Assembly: GCF_900109855.1 (NCBI RefSeq)
Contig: NZ_FOBO01000006.1
Span: 62,001 to 126,000 of the forward strand
From: Roseovarius tolerans
Lineage (GTDB): Bacteria; Pseudomonadota; Alphaproteobacteria; Rhodobacterales; Rhodobacteraceae
Reading direction: 5' to 3'
Length of the DNA: 64,000 nt
Program-made: the position numbers and the translations under genes
The notes under the pieces: generated by a model
Seen by the model: only the letters and a program-made list of their open reading frames with translations
Databases searched by the model: none
Told to the model about the DNA's origin: nothing
Part shown: positions 17,320 through 29,756 of the stretch, in pieces
Position numbering within the stretch: position 1 is the first letter of the stretch
Layout: each line of letters starts with the position of its first letter

Positions 17320-18153
17320 ATGCGCTATCTTGCTGTAACACTCGCGGCCACGCTGGCCCTTGCCCCGATCGGGGCGGGGGCGCAGAGCACCGAAACGCTG
17401 GCCGATATCCGGCAGGAGCTGTCGGTGCTGTTCGTCGAGTTGAAGAAACTGCGGCGCGAGCTAAGCACCACGGGCGGGGCGAGCCAGCTTTCGGGTGGCG
17501 GCTCGATCCTCGACCGGGTGAACGCGATCGAGAGCGAGGTGCAGCGCCTGACCTCCAAGACCGAGGAACTGGAGTTTCGCATCGACCGGGTGGTGAGTGA
17601 CGGCACCAACCGTGTCGGTGATCTTGAATTCCGGCTGTGCGAGTTGGAGCCCGACTGCGATATCGCGGGTCTTGAGCCCGGCGATACGCTGGGCGGGGTG
17701 GAGCCTGCCACGGGCGGCGGCGGCGCGATTGCCACGCCGGACGAGGGCAGCGGCGACGGGCCGCAGCTTGCCGTGGGCGAGCGCGACGATTTCGAGCGCG
17801 CGCAGGCCGCAATGGAAGCGGGCGATCATGCGGCGGCGGCCGAGCAGTTCGCGGCCTTTCAGCAGGCCTATCCCGGTGGACCGCTGAGCGGGCAGGCTGG
17901 ATTGCTGCGCGGTGAGGCGCTGGAGGCGGCGGGCCGCAAGAGCGATGCCGCGCGCGCCTATCTGGAGACGTTCAGTGTAGCACCCGATGGCGACGAGGCC
18001 CCGCAGGCGCTGTTTCGTCTGGGGCGCTCGCTGGGGCAGCTTGGCCAGACCGACGAGGCCTGTGTGACGCTGGGGCAGGTCGCGACGCGCTATCCCAATG
18101 CGGCGGCTGTCGCGGATGCGCAGGCGGAACTGACCCGGCTCGGCTGTTCGTGA
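17320..18153 (+). CDS. cpoB: Tol-Pal system protein CpoB/YbgF
   Basis: The 277-residue protein has a signal peptide (MRYLAVTLAATLALAPIGAGA), a coiled-coil region rich in Leu and Glu (about residues 27-110), a Gly-rich linker, and C-terminal TPR-type repeats (FERAQAAMEAGDHAAAAEQF, APQALFRLGRSLGQLGQTDEA). This is the CpoB layout, which coordinates Tol function with PBP1B-driven wall synthesis. The frame is open further upstream but overlaps pal. The stop overlaps tilS. Confidence 0.92.
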   Translation: MRYLAVTLAATLALAPIGAGAQSTETLADIRQELSVLFVELKKLRRELSTTGGASQLSGGGSILDRVNAIESEVQRLTSKTEELEFRIDRVVSDGTNRVGDLEFRLCELEPDCDIAGLEPGDTLGGVEPATGGGGAIATPDEGSGDGPQLAVGERDDFERAQAAMEAGDHAAAAEQFAAFQQAYPGGPLSGQAGLLRGEALEAAGRKSDAARAYLETFSVAPDGDEAPQALFRLGRSLGQLGQTDEACVTLGQVATRYPNAAAVADAQAELTRLGCS

Positions 18154-19403
18154 CGACGGACGGATCGGACATCCGTCACAGTCTCACGCGCCATTTTCAC
18201 CCCGGCGTACCGGGGGTGATCGGCGTGGCCGTGTCGGGCGGCAGCGATTCCCTTGCCTTGTTGTACCTGCTGGATGAGTGGCGGCGCGACGGCGGCCCCG
18301 ATCTGCGGGCGGCGACGGTCGATCACGGGCTGCGGGCCGAGGCGGCGGCGGAGGCGGCAGAGGTCGCGCGGATCTGTGCCGGGCTTGGAATTGCGCATGA
18401 CGCGCTGACATGGGGCGGCCATGACGGCGCGGGAAACCTGCCGGATCGTGCCCGGCGCGCGCGTTACGCGCTGCTGGCTGAGTGGGCGCTGGGGCACGGC
18501 ATTGCGGATATCGCCGTGGGCCATACCGAGGATGATCTGGCCGAGACCTTTGTGATGCGGCTGGCGCGCGGGGCCGGGGTGGATGGGCTGGCGGCGATGC
18601 GGGATCGCTGGCGCGAGGCGGGTGTGACGTTTCACCGGCCTTTGCTGGGGCTGGGGCGCGAGGCGCTCCGCGATCTTCTGCGCGCGCGCGGCGTGGCTTG
18701 GGTCGAGGACCCGACCAACAGCGATGCGGCCTATGAGCGTGCGCGCACCCGTGCCGCGCTGGCTGCGCTGGCCCCGCTCGGGATCGACACGGCAACGCTG
18801 GCGGCCACGGCCCGGAAAATGGCCGGGGCGCGCGCGGCGCTTTATCATCAGGCGTATGGCTTGGCGCAGGACCATGTGCGGATCGAGGCGGGCGATGTGG
18901 TGATCGCGCGCGCCGCCTTGCGGGACATGCCGGACGAGGCGGCGCGGCGCATTCTTCAGAGCGCGCTACGCTGGATCAACGGGGCGGAGTATCCACCGCG
19001 CGGCCCTGCCATGACGCAGTTTCTGGCGGCGGCGCGGGACGGAGAGACGATGACCCTGCAGGGCTGTTACATGCAGGCGCAGGGCGACATGCTGCGCATC
19101 GGGCGGGAATATAATGCGGTGGCCGGGCTGCGCGTGCCGCAGGGGCAGGTCTGGGACGGGCGCTGGTGCATTAACGGGCCGGAGGTGGCGGGGGCAGAGG
19201 TCGCGGCACTTGGCCCCGAAGGACTGCGCGCCTGTCCCGATTGGCGCGCGGGCGGGCTGCCGCATGGCGCGGCGCTGGCTAGTCCGGCGCTCTGGCGTGG
19301 TGAGGAATTGCTGGCGGCGCCGCTGGCGGGATGGTCGGGTGGCTATGCGCTGCGGCTCAGCCGCGACGGTGCGTCCTACTTCGACGCGTTATTATCTCAT
19401 TGA
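18150..19403 (+). CDS. tilS: tRNA(Ile)-lysidine synthase
   Basis: The 417-residue protein carries the PP-loop SGGSDS in VAVSGGSDSLALLYL and a downstream GHTEDDLAETFVMRLARG block, both signatures of TilS. It converts C34 of the CAU-anticodon tRNA-Ile to lysidine with ATP. The GTG start overlaps the cpoB stop by four bases. It sits between cpoB and ftsH. Confidence 0.95.
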   Translation: MTTDGSDIRHSLTRHFHPGVPGVIGVAVSGGSDSLALLYLLDEWRRDGGPDLRAATVDHGLRAEAAAEAAEVARICAGLGIAHDALTWGGHDGAGNLPDRARRARYALLAEWALGHGIADIAVGHTEDDLAETFVMRLARGAGVDGLAAMRDRWREAGVTFHRPLLGLGREALRDLLRARGVAWVEDPTNSDAAYERARTRAALAALAPLGIDTATLAATARKMAGARAALYHQAYGLAQDHVRIEAGDVVIARAALRDMPDEAARRILQSALRWINGAEYPPRGPAMTQFLAAARDGETMTLQGCYMQAQGDMLRIGREYNAVAGLRVPQGQVWDGRWCINGPEVAGAEVAALGPEGLRACPDWRAGGLPHGAALASPALWRGEELLAAPLAGWSGGYALRLSRDGASYFDALLSH

Positions 19404-19480
19404 ACATGGGGTTGTGATGTCTATTTAAGAACGGTGCACCCCGTGCTATGAGCGGGGAACCGAATTTTGGGAGAAAACTC

Positions 19481-21399
<1,919 letters not shown>

Positions 21400-21403
<4 letters not shown>

Positions 21404-22185
21404 GCGCGACGCTCGCAAAAGCAGACTGGAATCCCGGGGCCTATGCTAGGTTCCGGGATCAGCGTTTGCGCCCCGCACTCGACCTGCTGAACGCGGTCGG
21501 GCAGATGGGGGCCGGGGATGTGGTCGATCTGGGCTGCGGCAACGGGGTGATGGCCGAGGCGCTGCGCGCGCGCGGGGCCGGACGCGGGCTGACGGGGGTG
21601 GATGCCAGCCCCGCCATGCTGGAAAAGGCCCGTGCGAGCGGCGGCTATGATGCGATGCAACAGGCCGATATCGCCGACTGGCACCCGCGTCAGGCCCCCG
21701 GGCTGATCTATTCCAACGCCGCGCTGCATTGGGTGGGCAACCACGAAAGCCTGATGCCGCGGCTTGCCGCGATGCTGAGCAAGGGGGGCACGCTGGCCGT
21801 GCAGATGCCGCATCAGAACAAGGCCCCGTCGCATCGTGTCTGGCTGACGCTGGCGGAAGAGCTTTTCGCCGGGCGGGTCGAGAAGATGGGCACGCCCGGT
21901 GTCATGGCCCCGGTGAAATACGAGGAATTGCTGGCGCCCCTGGGGCAGTTCCGCCTGTGGGAAACCGACTATTACCAGCGCCTGACCGCCGAGCCGGGCA
22001 GCCACCCGGTGCGCCGCTATACCGAGAGCACCTATGCGCGCCCGGTGCTGGCGATGCTGGAGCCCGAAGAGAAGGCCGACATCATCCGCCGCTACGAGGA
22101 GGTGATGCACACCGCCTATCCGGTGCGCGCCGATGGCACGGTGCTGTTCCCGTTCCGGCGGATGTTTTTCACCCTCACGGTCTGA
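21400..22185 (+). CDS. tam: Trans-aconitate 2-methyltransferase-like SAM enzyme
   Basis: This 261-residue class-I methyltransferase has the SAM motif [15 protein letters not shown], the acidic loop [13 protein letters not shown] and the Tam-like [18 protein letters not shown] segment. Tam methylates trans-aconitate, an inhibitory by-product of the TCA cycle. Paralogues with other substrates exist, so the symbol is a family call. The GTG start overlaps the ftsH stop by four bases, so the two are probably co-translated. Confidence 0.82.
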
Positions 22186-22204
22186 GCCTGTGGCCGCCGT
22201 TGCA

Positions 22205-22230
22205 TGAGTATTTCTGGCAAGATGAAGCGG
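22205..22230 (+). repeat. Dispersed TGAGTATTT...AAGATGAAG motif, copy 2
   Basis: TGAGTATTTCTGGCAAG then ATGAAGCGG lies 20 bases after the tam stop and ends nine bases before the MOSC start. It matches copy 1 (6055-6080) at nearly every position. Confidence 0.6.
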
Positions 22231-22238
22231 GGGCGGGC

Positions 22239-22817
22239 ATGCCGGCATTGAAACCGACGGACTATACCGGGCGGATCGCCTGGATCGGGCGGGTTGCGGA
22301 CCGGACTGCGAGCCTTGTGGCGGAGCCGTTGAGCGAGGTCGCGGTCAGCTATGCGGGGATCGCAGGGGAAGAGCATGCGGGGCTGACGCGCCCCTCGTGC
22401 AGCCGGGTCGTGGCGCAGTATCCCAAGGGCACGGAGATCCGCAATGTGCGGCAGTTTTCGGTGCTGTCGGTCGAGGAACTTGCCGCGATTGCCGCGAAGA
22501 TGGGCGTTGAGCGGATTGACCCGGCCTGGGTCGGGGCCTCGCTGGTGGTCGAGGGTATTCCCGATTTCACCCATCTGCCGCCGTCGTCGCGGTTGCAGGG
22601 GCCGGATGGCGTGGCGCTGGTGGTGGATATGGAGAACCGCCCCTGTCACCTGCCCGCCAAGGTGATCGACGCGCATTTGCCGGGGGTCGGCGGGCGGTTC
22701 AAGGCGGCGGCCCAGGGGCGGCGCGGTGTGACCGCTTGGATCGAGCGTGAGGGCGTGCTGCGGCTGGGCGAGATGCTGCGATTGCATGTTCCGGACCAAC
22801 GCGGCTGGCGACCTTAA
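22239..22817 (+). CDS. MOSC-domain protein
   Basis: From the ATG at 22239 the product has 192 residues. It reads as a MOSC (molybdenum-cofactor sulfurase C-terminal) protein: GIAGEEHAGLTRPS, the conserved cysteine in PSCSRVV, the RNVRQFSVLSVEELAAIA segment, and GRRGVTAWIEREG. MOSC proteins bind or deliver sulfur to molybdenum cofactor, or reduce N-hydroxylated compounds with it. The partner here is unknown. The frame is open far upstream, but that part overlaps tam and is shadow reading. Confidence 0.85.
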   Translation: MPALKPTDYTGRIAWIGRVADRTASLVAEPLSEVAVSYAGIAGEEHAGLTRPSCSRVVAQYPKGTEIRNVRQFSVLSVEELAAIAAKMGVERIDPAWVGASLVVEGIPDFTHLPPSSRLQGPDGVALVVDMENRPCHLPAKVIDAHLPGVGGRFKAAAQGRRGVTAWIEREGVLRLGEMLRLHVPDQRGWRP

Positions 22818-22882
22818 CCCTGACACTCCTGCGCACCGCCACGATGCGACATGGCGGCGCGCGGGCCTGCAGAGCCTGAGGT

Positions 22883-23650
22883 TCAGAGGACTTCGATATA
22901 GTAGTAGAAGACCGGCACAGCGACCGTGCCGCCGGTGTCGGCACCTTGCGTGTCCGAGGCGTCCTTGTCTTGCGGCTCAGCAGTGCCCGGCTGCGGCCCC
23001 CAGGTGCCGGCACCGCGAAACTCGGTCGGGGAAATACCGCCGGAGCCGTCAGCGTCTCTGGCATCGAACCGCTCGTTCAGGGCGTCTTCGCTCCAGCGGC
23101 CCTCTGTGACGACCTGGTTCTCATATTCGCTCTTGGTCAGGATCCCGTCGTTATTCGTATCAAAGGCACGGAACCGGTCCGCTGCGGCCTTGGCAAAGGA
23201 TTCGCGGGAGCCGTCCTGCTGACCGGAACCCAGTGCGGCTTGCATCTCGGTGTCTTCGTCATTCCACGCGCGTTCGGCGAGGTCGGCGAACTCCTCGGCG
23301 CTCAGTTGGTCCTTTTGCGGAATTTTCAGATCGCTCCACTTGCCGACCGAGAAGCGACTGTCTTCCTTGGTGTCCTTGATGTCCTGCGCGGACTTCATTT
23401 CCTTTTGGCCGACGCAGTTGACGTATTCCTCACGGTCGATTGAGCCGTCCTTGTTGGCGTCGAGCTGCTCGAAGACCACATCGCGGTGATCGTCGATTTC
23501 GGTCTTGGTCAGCGTCCCGTCATTATCCTTGTCCGCAGAGTAAAAGGCGTTCTGGCAGATGGACGCCGGTTCGGCCTCTGACCGTGCGAGAGCCGGGGCG
23601 GCGACAAGGAGTGACGTGCTGGCAAGAAGTGTTGTATAGAAGCGTTTCAT
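22883..23650 (-). CDS. Secreted EF-hand calcium-binding protein
   Basis: The 255-residue protein has a signal peptide ([22 protein letters not shown]) and four EF-hand loops: [12 protein letters not shown] (40-51), [12 protein letters not shown] (64-75), [12 protein letters not shown] (164-175) and [12 protein letters not shown] (199-210). The loops form two pairs separated by about 90 residues. All have the expected acidic positions 1, 3 or 5 and the glutamate at 12. Calcium sensing or buffering in the periplasm is likely; no enzyme domain is present. The C-terminal tail ([18 protein letters not shown]) is low-complexity and ends in an odd hydrophobic string FYYYIEVL. Confidence 0.85.
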   Translation of the reverse strand: MKRFYTTLLASTSLLVAAPALARSEAEPASICQNAFYSADKDNDGTLTKTEIDDHRDVVFEQLDANKDGSIDREEYVNCVGQKEMKSAQDIKDTKEDSRFSVGKWSDLKIPQKDQLSAEEFADLAERAWNDEDTEMQAALGSGQQDGSRESFAKAAADRFRAFDTNNDGILTKSEYENQVVTEGRWSEDALNERFDARDADGSGGISPTEFRGAGTWGPQPGTAEPQDKDASDTQGADTGGTVAVPVFYYYIEVL

Positions 23651-23978
23651 CGGAATGCTCTCCCTCTGTCTGTGCCGACGGGATCGGCGGTTTCAGGGGC
23701 AGGACAATGGCCGCACGATCGGAGCGCACGGATCAGATGCCGTCCCCTCGTACGGGTGGTCAACGCAATTCGGCGACAACTGTTCCAAATCCGGGCCTGC
23801 GGCGGTGTGGCGGGGCAGTGGGGCTTCTGCGTGGCCTGTTTCCGATCAGAAACCGGGCTGCGGCATGCCGCCGCAAGCGAGGCGGGATGTGTCGGATTCG
23901 CATGCTGCGGGATGCCGCAAACTGGATATAGGCGGGTCAGTGCCACACCTTGCCCTGCGCAAAGCAAAAGGACCGACC
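23651..23978. other. Divergent intergenic region upstream of EF-hand gene and fhs
   Basis: These 328 bp hold no convincing gene, although the fhs frame stays open across them. They must contain promoters for both neighbours. Short GC-rich inverted segments occur (CGGCATGCCGC near 23860), but I see no structure I can assign to a known riboswitch. Confidence 0.6.
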
Positions 23979-25655
23979 ATGAGCTACAAATCCGACATCG
24001 AGATTGCACGCGAGGCGCAAAAGCGCCCCATCCAGGAGATCGGCGAAAAGCTGGGCATTTCCAGCGATCACCTGCTGCCCTATGGCCATGACAAGGCCAA
24101 GGTGAGCCAGGAGTTCATCAACTCGGTTCAGGGCAACAAGAGCGGCAAGCTGATCCTAGTGACCGCGATCAACCCGACGCCTGCCGGCGAGGGCAAGACC
24201 ACCACCACGGTGGGTCTGGGCGACGGTCTGAACCGGATTGGCAAGAAGGCCACGGTCTGTATCCGCGAGGCAAGCCTCGGGCCGAACTTCGGCATGAAGG
24301 GCGGGGCTGCGGGCGGCGGCTATGCGCAGGTTGTCCCGATGGAGGACATGAACCTGCATTTCACCGGCGATTTTCACGCCATCACCAGCGCGCACAGCCT
24401 GCTGTCGGCGATGATCGACAACCACATCTACTGGGGCAATGAGCAGAACATCGACACCCGCCGCGTCGTGTGGCGCCGCGTGGTCGACATGAACGACCGG
24501 TCGCTGCGGCAGATCACCTCGTCGCTGGGCGGGGTCTCGAACGGGTTCGCACGCGAAGACGGATTCGACATCACCGTCGCCTCCGAGGTCATGGCGATCC
24601 TGTGCCTGTCCAAAAACCTCAAGGATCTCGAAGACCGTCTGGGCGCGATGATCGTCGCCTATCGCCGCGACAAGAGCCCGGTGTTCTGCCGTGACATCAA
24701 GGCCGAAGGCGCGATGACCGTTCTGCTGAAGGACGCGATGCAGCCAAACCTCGTGCAGACGCTGGAAAACAACCCGGCCTTTGTCCACGGTGGCCCGTTC
24801 GCCAATATCGCGCATGGCTGCAACTCGGTCATTGCCACCACCACCGCGCTCAAGCTGAGCGACTACGTGGTGACGGAAGCCGGGTTCGGGGCTGACCTCG
24901 GGGCCGAGAAGTTCATGAACATCAAGTGCCGCAAGGCGGGTCTCGCGCCCGATTGCGTGGTCATCGTGGCCACGGTGCGCGCGATGAAGATGAACGGTGG
25001 CGTGGCCAAGGCCGATCTCGGGGCCGAGAATGTCGATGCCGTCAAGGCGGGCTGTCCGAACCTCGGACGGCATATCGAGAACGTCAAATCGTTCGGCGTG
25101 CCGGTTGTCGTGGCGATCAACCATTTCGTCACCGATACCGATGCCGAGGTTGCCGCCGTTCAGGAGTTTGTGGCGAGCCATGGGGCCGAGGCGGTTTTGT
25201 CGCGGCACTGGGAACTGGGCTCTGAAGGCTCCGAGCCGCTGGCGAAAAAGGTGGTCGAGGTGGCCGAGGCCGGGAATGCCAATTTCGCCCCGCTTTATCC
25301 TGACGAGATGTCGCTGTTCGAGAAGATCGAAACGGTCGCCAAGCGGATCTACCGCGCCGACGAGGTGCTGGCCGATCAGAAGATCCGTAACCAGCTGAAA
25401 GAGTGGGAAGATCAGGGATACGGCAACCTGCCGGTCTGCATGGCCAAGACGCAGTACAGCTTTACCACCGATCCTAACCGGCGTGGCGCGCCGACCGGCC
25501 ATTCGGTGCCGGTGCGCGAGGTTCGGATTTCGGCCGGTGCGGGCTTTATCGTGGTGGTCTGCGGTGAGATCATGACCATGCCCGGACTGCCCAGCAGACC
25601 GGCGGCCGAGTCGATCCGGCTGAATGACGGCGGCCAGATCGAAGGGCTGTTCTGA
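23979..25655 (+). CDS. fhs: Formate-tetrahydrofolate ligase
   Basis: The 558-residue protein begins [18 protein letters not shown] and carries the P-loop [18 protein letters not shown] (about residues 64-81), [20 protein letters not shown] and [18 protein letters not shown], all diagnostic of Fhs. It makes 10-formyl-THF from formate, ATP and THF. The frame is open well upstream, but homology starts at the ATG at 23979. folD follows after 68 bp on the same strand, so the pair links formate to methylene-THF. Confidence 0.97.
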   Translation: MSYKSDIEIAREAQKRPIQEIGEKLGISSDHLLPYGHDKAKVSQEFINSVQGNKSGKLILVTAINPTPAGEGKTTTTVGLGDGLNRIGKKATVCIREASLGPNFGMKGGAAGGGYAQVVPMEDMNLHFTGDFHAITSAHSLLSAMIDNHIYWGNEQNIDTRRVVWRRVVDMNDRSLRQITSSLGGVSNGFAREDGFDITVASEVMAILCLSKNLKDLEDRLGAMIVAYRRDKSPVFCRDIKAEGAMTVLLKDAMQPNLVQTLENNPAFVHGGPFANIAHGCNSVIATTTALKLSDYVVTEAGFGADLGAEKFMNIKCRKAGLAPDCVVIVATVRAMKMNGGVAKADLGAENVDAVKAGCPNLGRHIENVKSFGVPVVVAINHFVTDTDAEVAAVQEFVASHGAEAVLSRHWELGSEGSEPLAKKVVEVAEAGNANFAPLYPDEMSLFEKIETVAKRIYRADEVLADQKIRNQLKEWEDQGYGNLPVCMAKTQYSFTTDPNRRGAPTGHSVPVREVRISAGAGFIVVVCGEIMTMPGLPSRPAAESIRLNDGGQIEGLF

Positions 25656-25723
25656 ACCAGAACATGGCAGCTCGCGCGGTCTTGTACCGGGCGGGCCGAT
25701 CCGTTGCAGAGAAGGGAAAAGAC

Positions 25724-26614
25724 ATGACGGCAGACATCATCGACGGCAAGGCTTTCGCGGCCACGATCCGGGACAAGGTTTCGGGTCACGTGGCGCGGCT
25801 CCGGGAGGAGCACGGGATCACGCCGGGCCTTGCGGTGGTGCTGGTGGGCGAGGACCCGGCGAGCCAGGTCTATGTGCGCTCAAAGGGCAAGCAGACGGTC
25901 GAGGTGGGGATGCACTCGGTCGAGCACAAGCTGGAGGTGGACACCTCGGAGGCGGATCTGCTGGCGTTGATCGAGCAGTTGAACAATGACCCTGCGGTGC
26001 ATGGCATCCTGGTGCAGTTGCCGCTGCCGGATCATCTCGATTCCGATCTAGTCATCAATAGCATCGACCCGGCCAAGGATGTCGACGGATTTCACATCTC
26101 CAATGTCGGGCTGCTGGGCACCGGGCAAAAGAGCATGGTGCCCTGCACGCCGCTCGGCTGTCTGATGATGCTGCGCGAAAAGCTGGGCAATCTGAGCGGG
26201 ATGGATGCGGTGGTGCTGGGCCGGTCGAACATCGTTGGCAAGCCGATGGCGCAGCTTTTGCTGGGCGACAGCTGCACGGTGACGATCGCGCATAGCCGCA
26301 CGAAGGACCTGCCCGATGTTGTGCGCCGGGCCGATATCGTGGTGGCCGCCGTGGGCCGGCCTGAAATGGTGCCGGGCGACTGGATCAAGCCGGGGGCGAC
26401 GGTGATCGACGTAGGCATCAACCGGATCGAGCGGGACGGCAAGACCAAGCTGGTCGGCGATGTGGATTTCGCGTCGGTTCAAGAGGTTGCTGGGGCGGTG
26501 ACGCCGGTGCCGGGTGGCGTGGGGCCGATGACCATCGCCTGCCTGCTGGCCAACACGGTGACCGCCTGTTGCCGGGCCAACGGGCTGGCGGAGCCGGAGG
26601 GGCTGACGGCCTGA
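25724..26614 (+). CDS. folD: Bifunctional methylene-THF dehydrogenase / methenyl-THF cyclohydrolase
   Basis: The 296-residue protein has the FolD motifs [17 protein letters not shown] (catalytic Tyr and Lys), [12 protein letters not shown] and the NADP-site [18 protein letters not shown], ending [18 protein letters not shown]. The ATG at 25724 follows GAAGGGAAAAGAC. It interconverts 5,10-methylene-, methenyl- and 10-formyl-THF. It lies directly downstream of fhs and is followed by an intrinsic terminator. Confidence 0.97.
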   Translation: MTADIIDGKAFAATIRDKVSGHVARLREEHGITPGLAVVLVGEDPASQVYVRSKGKQTVEVGMHSVEHKLEVDTSEADLLALIEQLNNDPAVHGILVQLPLPDHLDSDLVINSIDPAKDVDGFHISNVGLLGTGQKSMVPCTPLGCLMMLREKLGNLSGMDAVVLGRSNIVGKPMAQLLLGDSCTVTIAHSRTKDLPDVVRRADIVVAAVGRPEMVPGDWIKPGATVIDVGINRIERDGKTKLVGDVDFASVQEVAGAVTPVPGGVGPMTIACLLANTVTACCRANGLAEPEGLTA

Positions 26615-26640
26615 TTTCAGAATTGTCGTAGGGATTTGCG

Positions 26641-26671
26641 AAGGGCGGGGGGCGATGCCTCTCGCCCTTTT
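26641..26671 (+). terminator. Intrinsic terminator of fhs-folD
   Basis: AAGGGCG pairs with CGCCCTT, followed by TTTGTG, 26 bases after the folD stop. An inner GGGCGA/TCGCCC pairing is an alternative. Confidence 0.7.
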
Positions 26672-26697
26672 GTGTTGGCGAGGGAGTTGGGCAGGTA

Positions 26698-26921
26698 TTG
26701 GTCTGGAGCGGACGTTAGATTGAAGCACCTGCGCGGAACAAGGCCGAAGGCCGCCGCGCATCGCCGGGCCGCCCCACGGCACGGCGATTTGGCTGCAACC
26801 TGCGCATCACATGGATGTTTTCCTGACTTGGCAGAGATAAAGGTCTGCAGAACAGGAGTTGGATCGCCGTACCGCGGCCCGTCGATGCGCGGCTCACGTC
26901 AACGGCAGCAACAGGCGAAAA
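26698..26921 (+). repeat. TIR-bounded dispersed repeat, full copy B
   Basis: This copy has the same orientation as copy A. It starts TTGGTCTGGAGCGGACGTTA; the interior is near-identical to A up to GCGGCTCACG, and its right end is degenerate (GCAACAGGCGAAAA in place of CGCTCAAGGCCAAA). It lies between the convergent folD and glnD genes. Confidence 0.88.
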
Positions 26922-26969
26922 ACACCCAACCTCTTCGCACAAAGCGCGGCCGTCTATGCGCGCACTCCC

Positions 26970-29735
26970 TCAGGTGGTGGCGCGCTCCACGCCTTCGGCG
27001 ATGGCGGAGCGGAGTTTTTTCTCCAGCGAGGCGCGTTTGGCTGCGGAGTGGAATTTCAGGCCGAACATGTCCTTGACGTAGAATGTGTCCACGACCTGTT
27101 CGCCATAGGTGGCGATCACCGCAGAGGCGATATAGACGTTCGAGCCTGCCAGCGTGCGCGTGAGATCATAGAGCAGGCCGGGGCGGTCGCGGGTATCGAC
27201 CTCGATGATGGTGTAGACCTCGGAGCCGTCGTTATCGAAGGTGATATGCGTCGGCACGCGGAAGGCGCGTTCGCGTTTCTTGAGCTTGTCGCGGGACTTG
27301 ATCGCCTCGCGGGGGACGACCTCGCCGCGCAGGGTCTTGAGGATCATCTGGCGCAGGCGGGGCAGGCGGTCGGCCTCGAACGGGTGGCCGTCGCCATCCT
27401 GTATCCAGAAGGCGGCGGTGGCGAAACCGTCCTTGGAGGTATAGGTTCGGGCGTCCACCACATTGGCCCCCACAAGGGCGAGCGCGCCGGCGAGGCGCGA
27501 GAAGATGCCGGGATGATCGGCCAGCGCGAAGCAGGCGCGGGTGGCGTCGCGGTCCTCGTCTATGGCGAGATCAATGCCGATATCGTCCTCGTGCAGCCCC
27601 TTGAGCAGCCGGGCAAAGACCACATGGGCCGTGACGTGCAGCCCCTGCCAGTAGGGCGGGTAGTGGCGCGTGGTTTCGTGCTTGAGATCGCGGGCATCCC
27701 AGTCGGTGAGCGCCTCGCGCAGGTTGCGCTTGGCATCGGCGCCGCGCTGTTCGCGGGTGATCGCCTCCATGCCGTCTTCGAGCACGTGGCGGGTCTGGCG
27801 GTAGAGGGCGCGCAGCAGCGAGGCCTTCCAGTTGTTCCAGGTGCCGGGGCCGACGCCGCGAATGTCGCAGACGGTGAGCAGGAGCAGCAGGTCGAGCCGC
27901 TCGCGGGTCTGCACCGCCTTGGCGAAGTCGCGCACGGTGCGGGGATCGGCGATGTCGCGTTTCTGGGCCATGTCGGACATCAGCAGGTGATAGCGCACCA
28001 GCCATTCGGCGGTATCGACCTCCTTGGGTTTCAGCCCAAGGCGCGGCCCGACCTTGCGGGTGATGCGCGCGCCGAGGATCGAGTGATCCTCGTCCCGGCC
28101 CTTGCCGATATCGTGCATCAGCAGTGCGACGTAGAGCACCCGGCGGTTGACGCCTTCCTTGAGGATCGACGACGAGACCGGCAATTCCTCGATCAGCTCG
28201 CGGCGCTCGATCTGGGCGAGGTGCGAGATGCATTGGATGATATGCTCGTCCACCGTGTAGTGGTGATACATGTTGAACTGCATCATCGCGACGACCGGTT
28301 CGAATTCGGGGATGAAGGCCGAGAGGATGCCAAGCTCGTTCATCCGGCGCAGGGCGCGCTCGGGGTTGCCGTGTTTCAGCAGCAGGTCGAGAAAGAGTTT
28401 CGCCGCGCGCGGGTCGTTGCGCATCTGCGCGTCGATCAGGTTCAGGTTGGCGGTGACCAGCAGCATCGCGTCGGGGTGGATGAGCAGCCCGGTGCGCAGC
28501 CCCTCCTCGAACAGGCGCAACAGGTTGAGCGGGTCGGAGAGGAACTCGGCCTCGTCCTTGATGGCGAGGCGGCCGTGGATTTCCTCGTAGCCCGGCTTGA
28601 GCGTCTTGCGGCGCTTGAGCAGGCGTTGCAGGAGCGGTTCGGATTTGAGCTGCGTGGCCTCCAGTTTGGTCAGGAAAATGCGGGTCAGGTCGCCCACTGA
28701 TGTCGCGTGGCGGAAGTAATCCTGCATGAAGATCTCGACCCCGCGTCGTCCGGCGCTGTCGGAATAGCCCATGCGGGCGGCCACTTCGAGTTGCATGTCG
28801 AAGGTGAGTTGCTCGTTGGGCCGCCCCGAGATCAGGTGCAGGTGACAGCGCACCGCCCAGAGGAAATTCTCGGCGCGCAGGAAGGTGCTGAACTCGTCGC
28901 GGGTGAACATGCCGAGCGCCACAAGCTCGCTCACATCCTTGACATGGTGCAGGTACTTGGCGATCCAGAACAGCGATTGCAGGTCGCGCAGCCCGCCCTT
29001 GCCCTCCTTGACGTTGGGCTCGACCATGTAACGCTCGCCCTGTTTTTCGTGGCGGGCGTCGCGTTCTTCGAGCTTGGCCTCGGTGAACTGGCGCTCAGTG
29101 CCCTTGAAGAGGTTGTCGCGCAGGCGCTGGTTGAGTTTCGCCGCGAGACTGTCTTCGCCCGCCAGAAAGCGGTTTTCGAGGAGCGCTGTGCGAATGGTGA
29201 AATCGTCGGACCCGAGGCGCAGGCAGTCGCGGATGGTGCGGCTTGCATGGCCGACCTTGAGGCGCAGATCCCACAGGATGTAGAGCATCGATTCGATCAC
29301 GCTCTCGGCCCAGGGGGTGATCTTGTAGGGGGTCAGAAAGAGCAGGTCGACATCCGATTGCGGGGCCATCTCGCCGCGCCCGTAGCCGCCGACGGCAAAG
29401 ACCGCGATGCGTTCGGATCCGGTGGGGTTGGGCAGCGGGTGCATGTGCTGCGTCGCCAGATCGAGCGCGCTGAGGATGATGCAATCGGTGAGCCAGCAAT
29501 AGGCGCGGGTGGCGGGGCGGGCGTCAAAAGGCCGGGCGGAAAACGCCTCGGCGATGGCGGTGCGCCCGGCTTTCATCCGCTCCGACAGGATGCCGACGGC
29601 GGCGCGGCGCAGGGCGGCCATGTCGCCTGCGGCCTCGTTCACCGCGCGGTCGAGCGCCGCGCGGGTGGCGGGTTCGTCGAAAATTTCCTGCGCCGGACAG
29701 ATCAGATCGTCCGGGCGGGCCAGTGTCGTGATCAT
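26970..29735 (-). CDS. glnD: [Protein-PII] uridylyltransferase/uridylyl-removing enzyme
   Basis: The 921-residue protein has the GlnD domain order: nucleotidyltransferase motif GGYGRGEMAPQSDVDLLFL near residue 115, an HD domain with LLMHDIGKGRDEDHS, and two C-terminal ACT domains (ADHPGIFSRLAGALALVG and DTRDRPGLLYDLTRTL). It senses glutamine and modifies PII. An LpoA-like gene lies 21 bp upstream on the same strand, so they may share a transcript. Repeat copy B lies beyond the stop. Confidence 0.96.
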   Translation of the reverse strand: MITTLARPDDLICPAQEIFDEPATRAALDRAVNEAAGDMAALRRAAVGILSERMKAGRTAIAEAFSARPFDARPATRAYCWLTDCIILSALDLATQHMHPLPNPTGSERIAVFAVGGYGRGEMAPQSDVDLLFLTPYKITPWAESVIESMLYILWDLRLKVGHASRTIRDCLRLGSDDFTIRTALLENRFLAGEDSLAAKLNQRLRDNLFKGTERQFTEAKLEERDARHEKQGERYMVEPNVKEGKGGLRDLQSLFWIAKYLHHVKDVSELVALGMFTRDEFSTFLRAENFLWAVRCHLHLISGRPNEQLTFDMQLEVAARMGYSDSAGRRGVEIFMQDYFRHATSVGDLTRIFLTKLEATQLKSEPLLQRLLKRRKTLKPGYEEIHGRLAIKDEAEFLSDPLNLLRLFEEGLRTGLLIHPDAMLLVTANLNLIDAQMRNDPRAAKLFLDLLLKHGNPERALRRMNELGILSAFIPEFEPVVAMMQFNMYHHYTVDEHIIQCISHLAQIERRELIEELPVSSSILKEGVNRRVLYVALLMHDIGKGRDEDHSILGARITRKVGPRLGLKPKEVDTAEWLVRYHLLMSDMAQKRDIADPRTVRDFAKAVQTRERLDLLLLLTVCDIRGVGPGTWNNWKASLLRALYRQTRHVLEDGMEAITREQRGADAKRNLREALTDWDARDLKHETTRHYPPYWQGLHVTAHVVFARLLKGLHEDDIGIDLAIDEDRDATRACFALADHPGIFSRLAGALALVGANVVDARTYTSKDGFATAAFWIQDGDGHPFEADRLPRLRQMILKTLRGEVVPREAIKSRDKLKKRERAFRVPTHITFDNDGSEVYTIIEVDTRDRPGLLYDLTRTLAGSNVYIASAVIATYGEQVVDTFYVKDMFGLKFHSAAKRASLEKKLRSAIAEGVERATT

Positions 29736-29756
29736 GTCAGGGTCTGGACCTCTGCG

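Noticed and set aside
23651..23978. Folate-type riboswitch before fhs
   Set aside because: No conserved core could be recognised by eye; a covariance search would be needed to support it.
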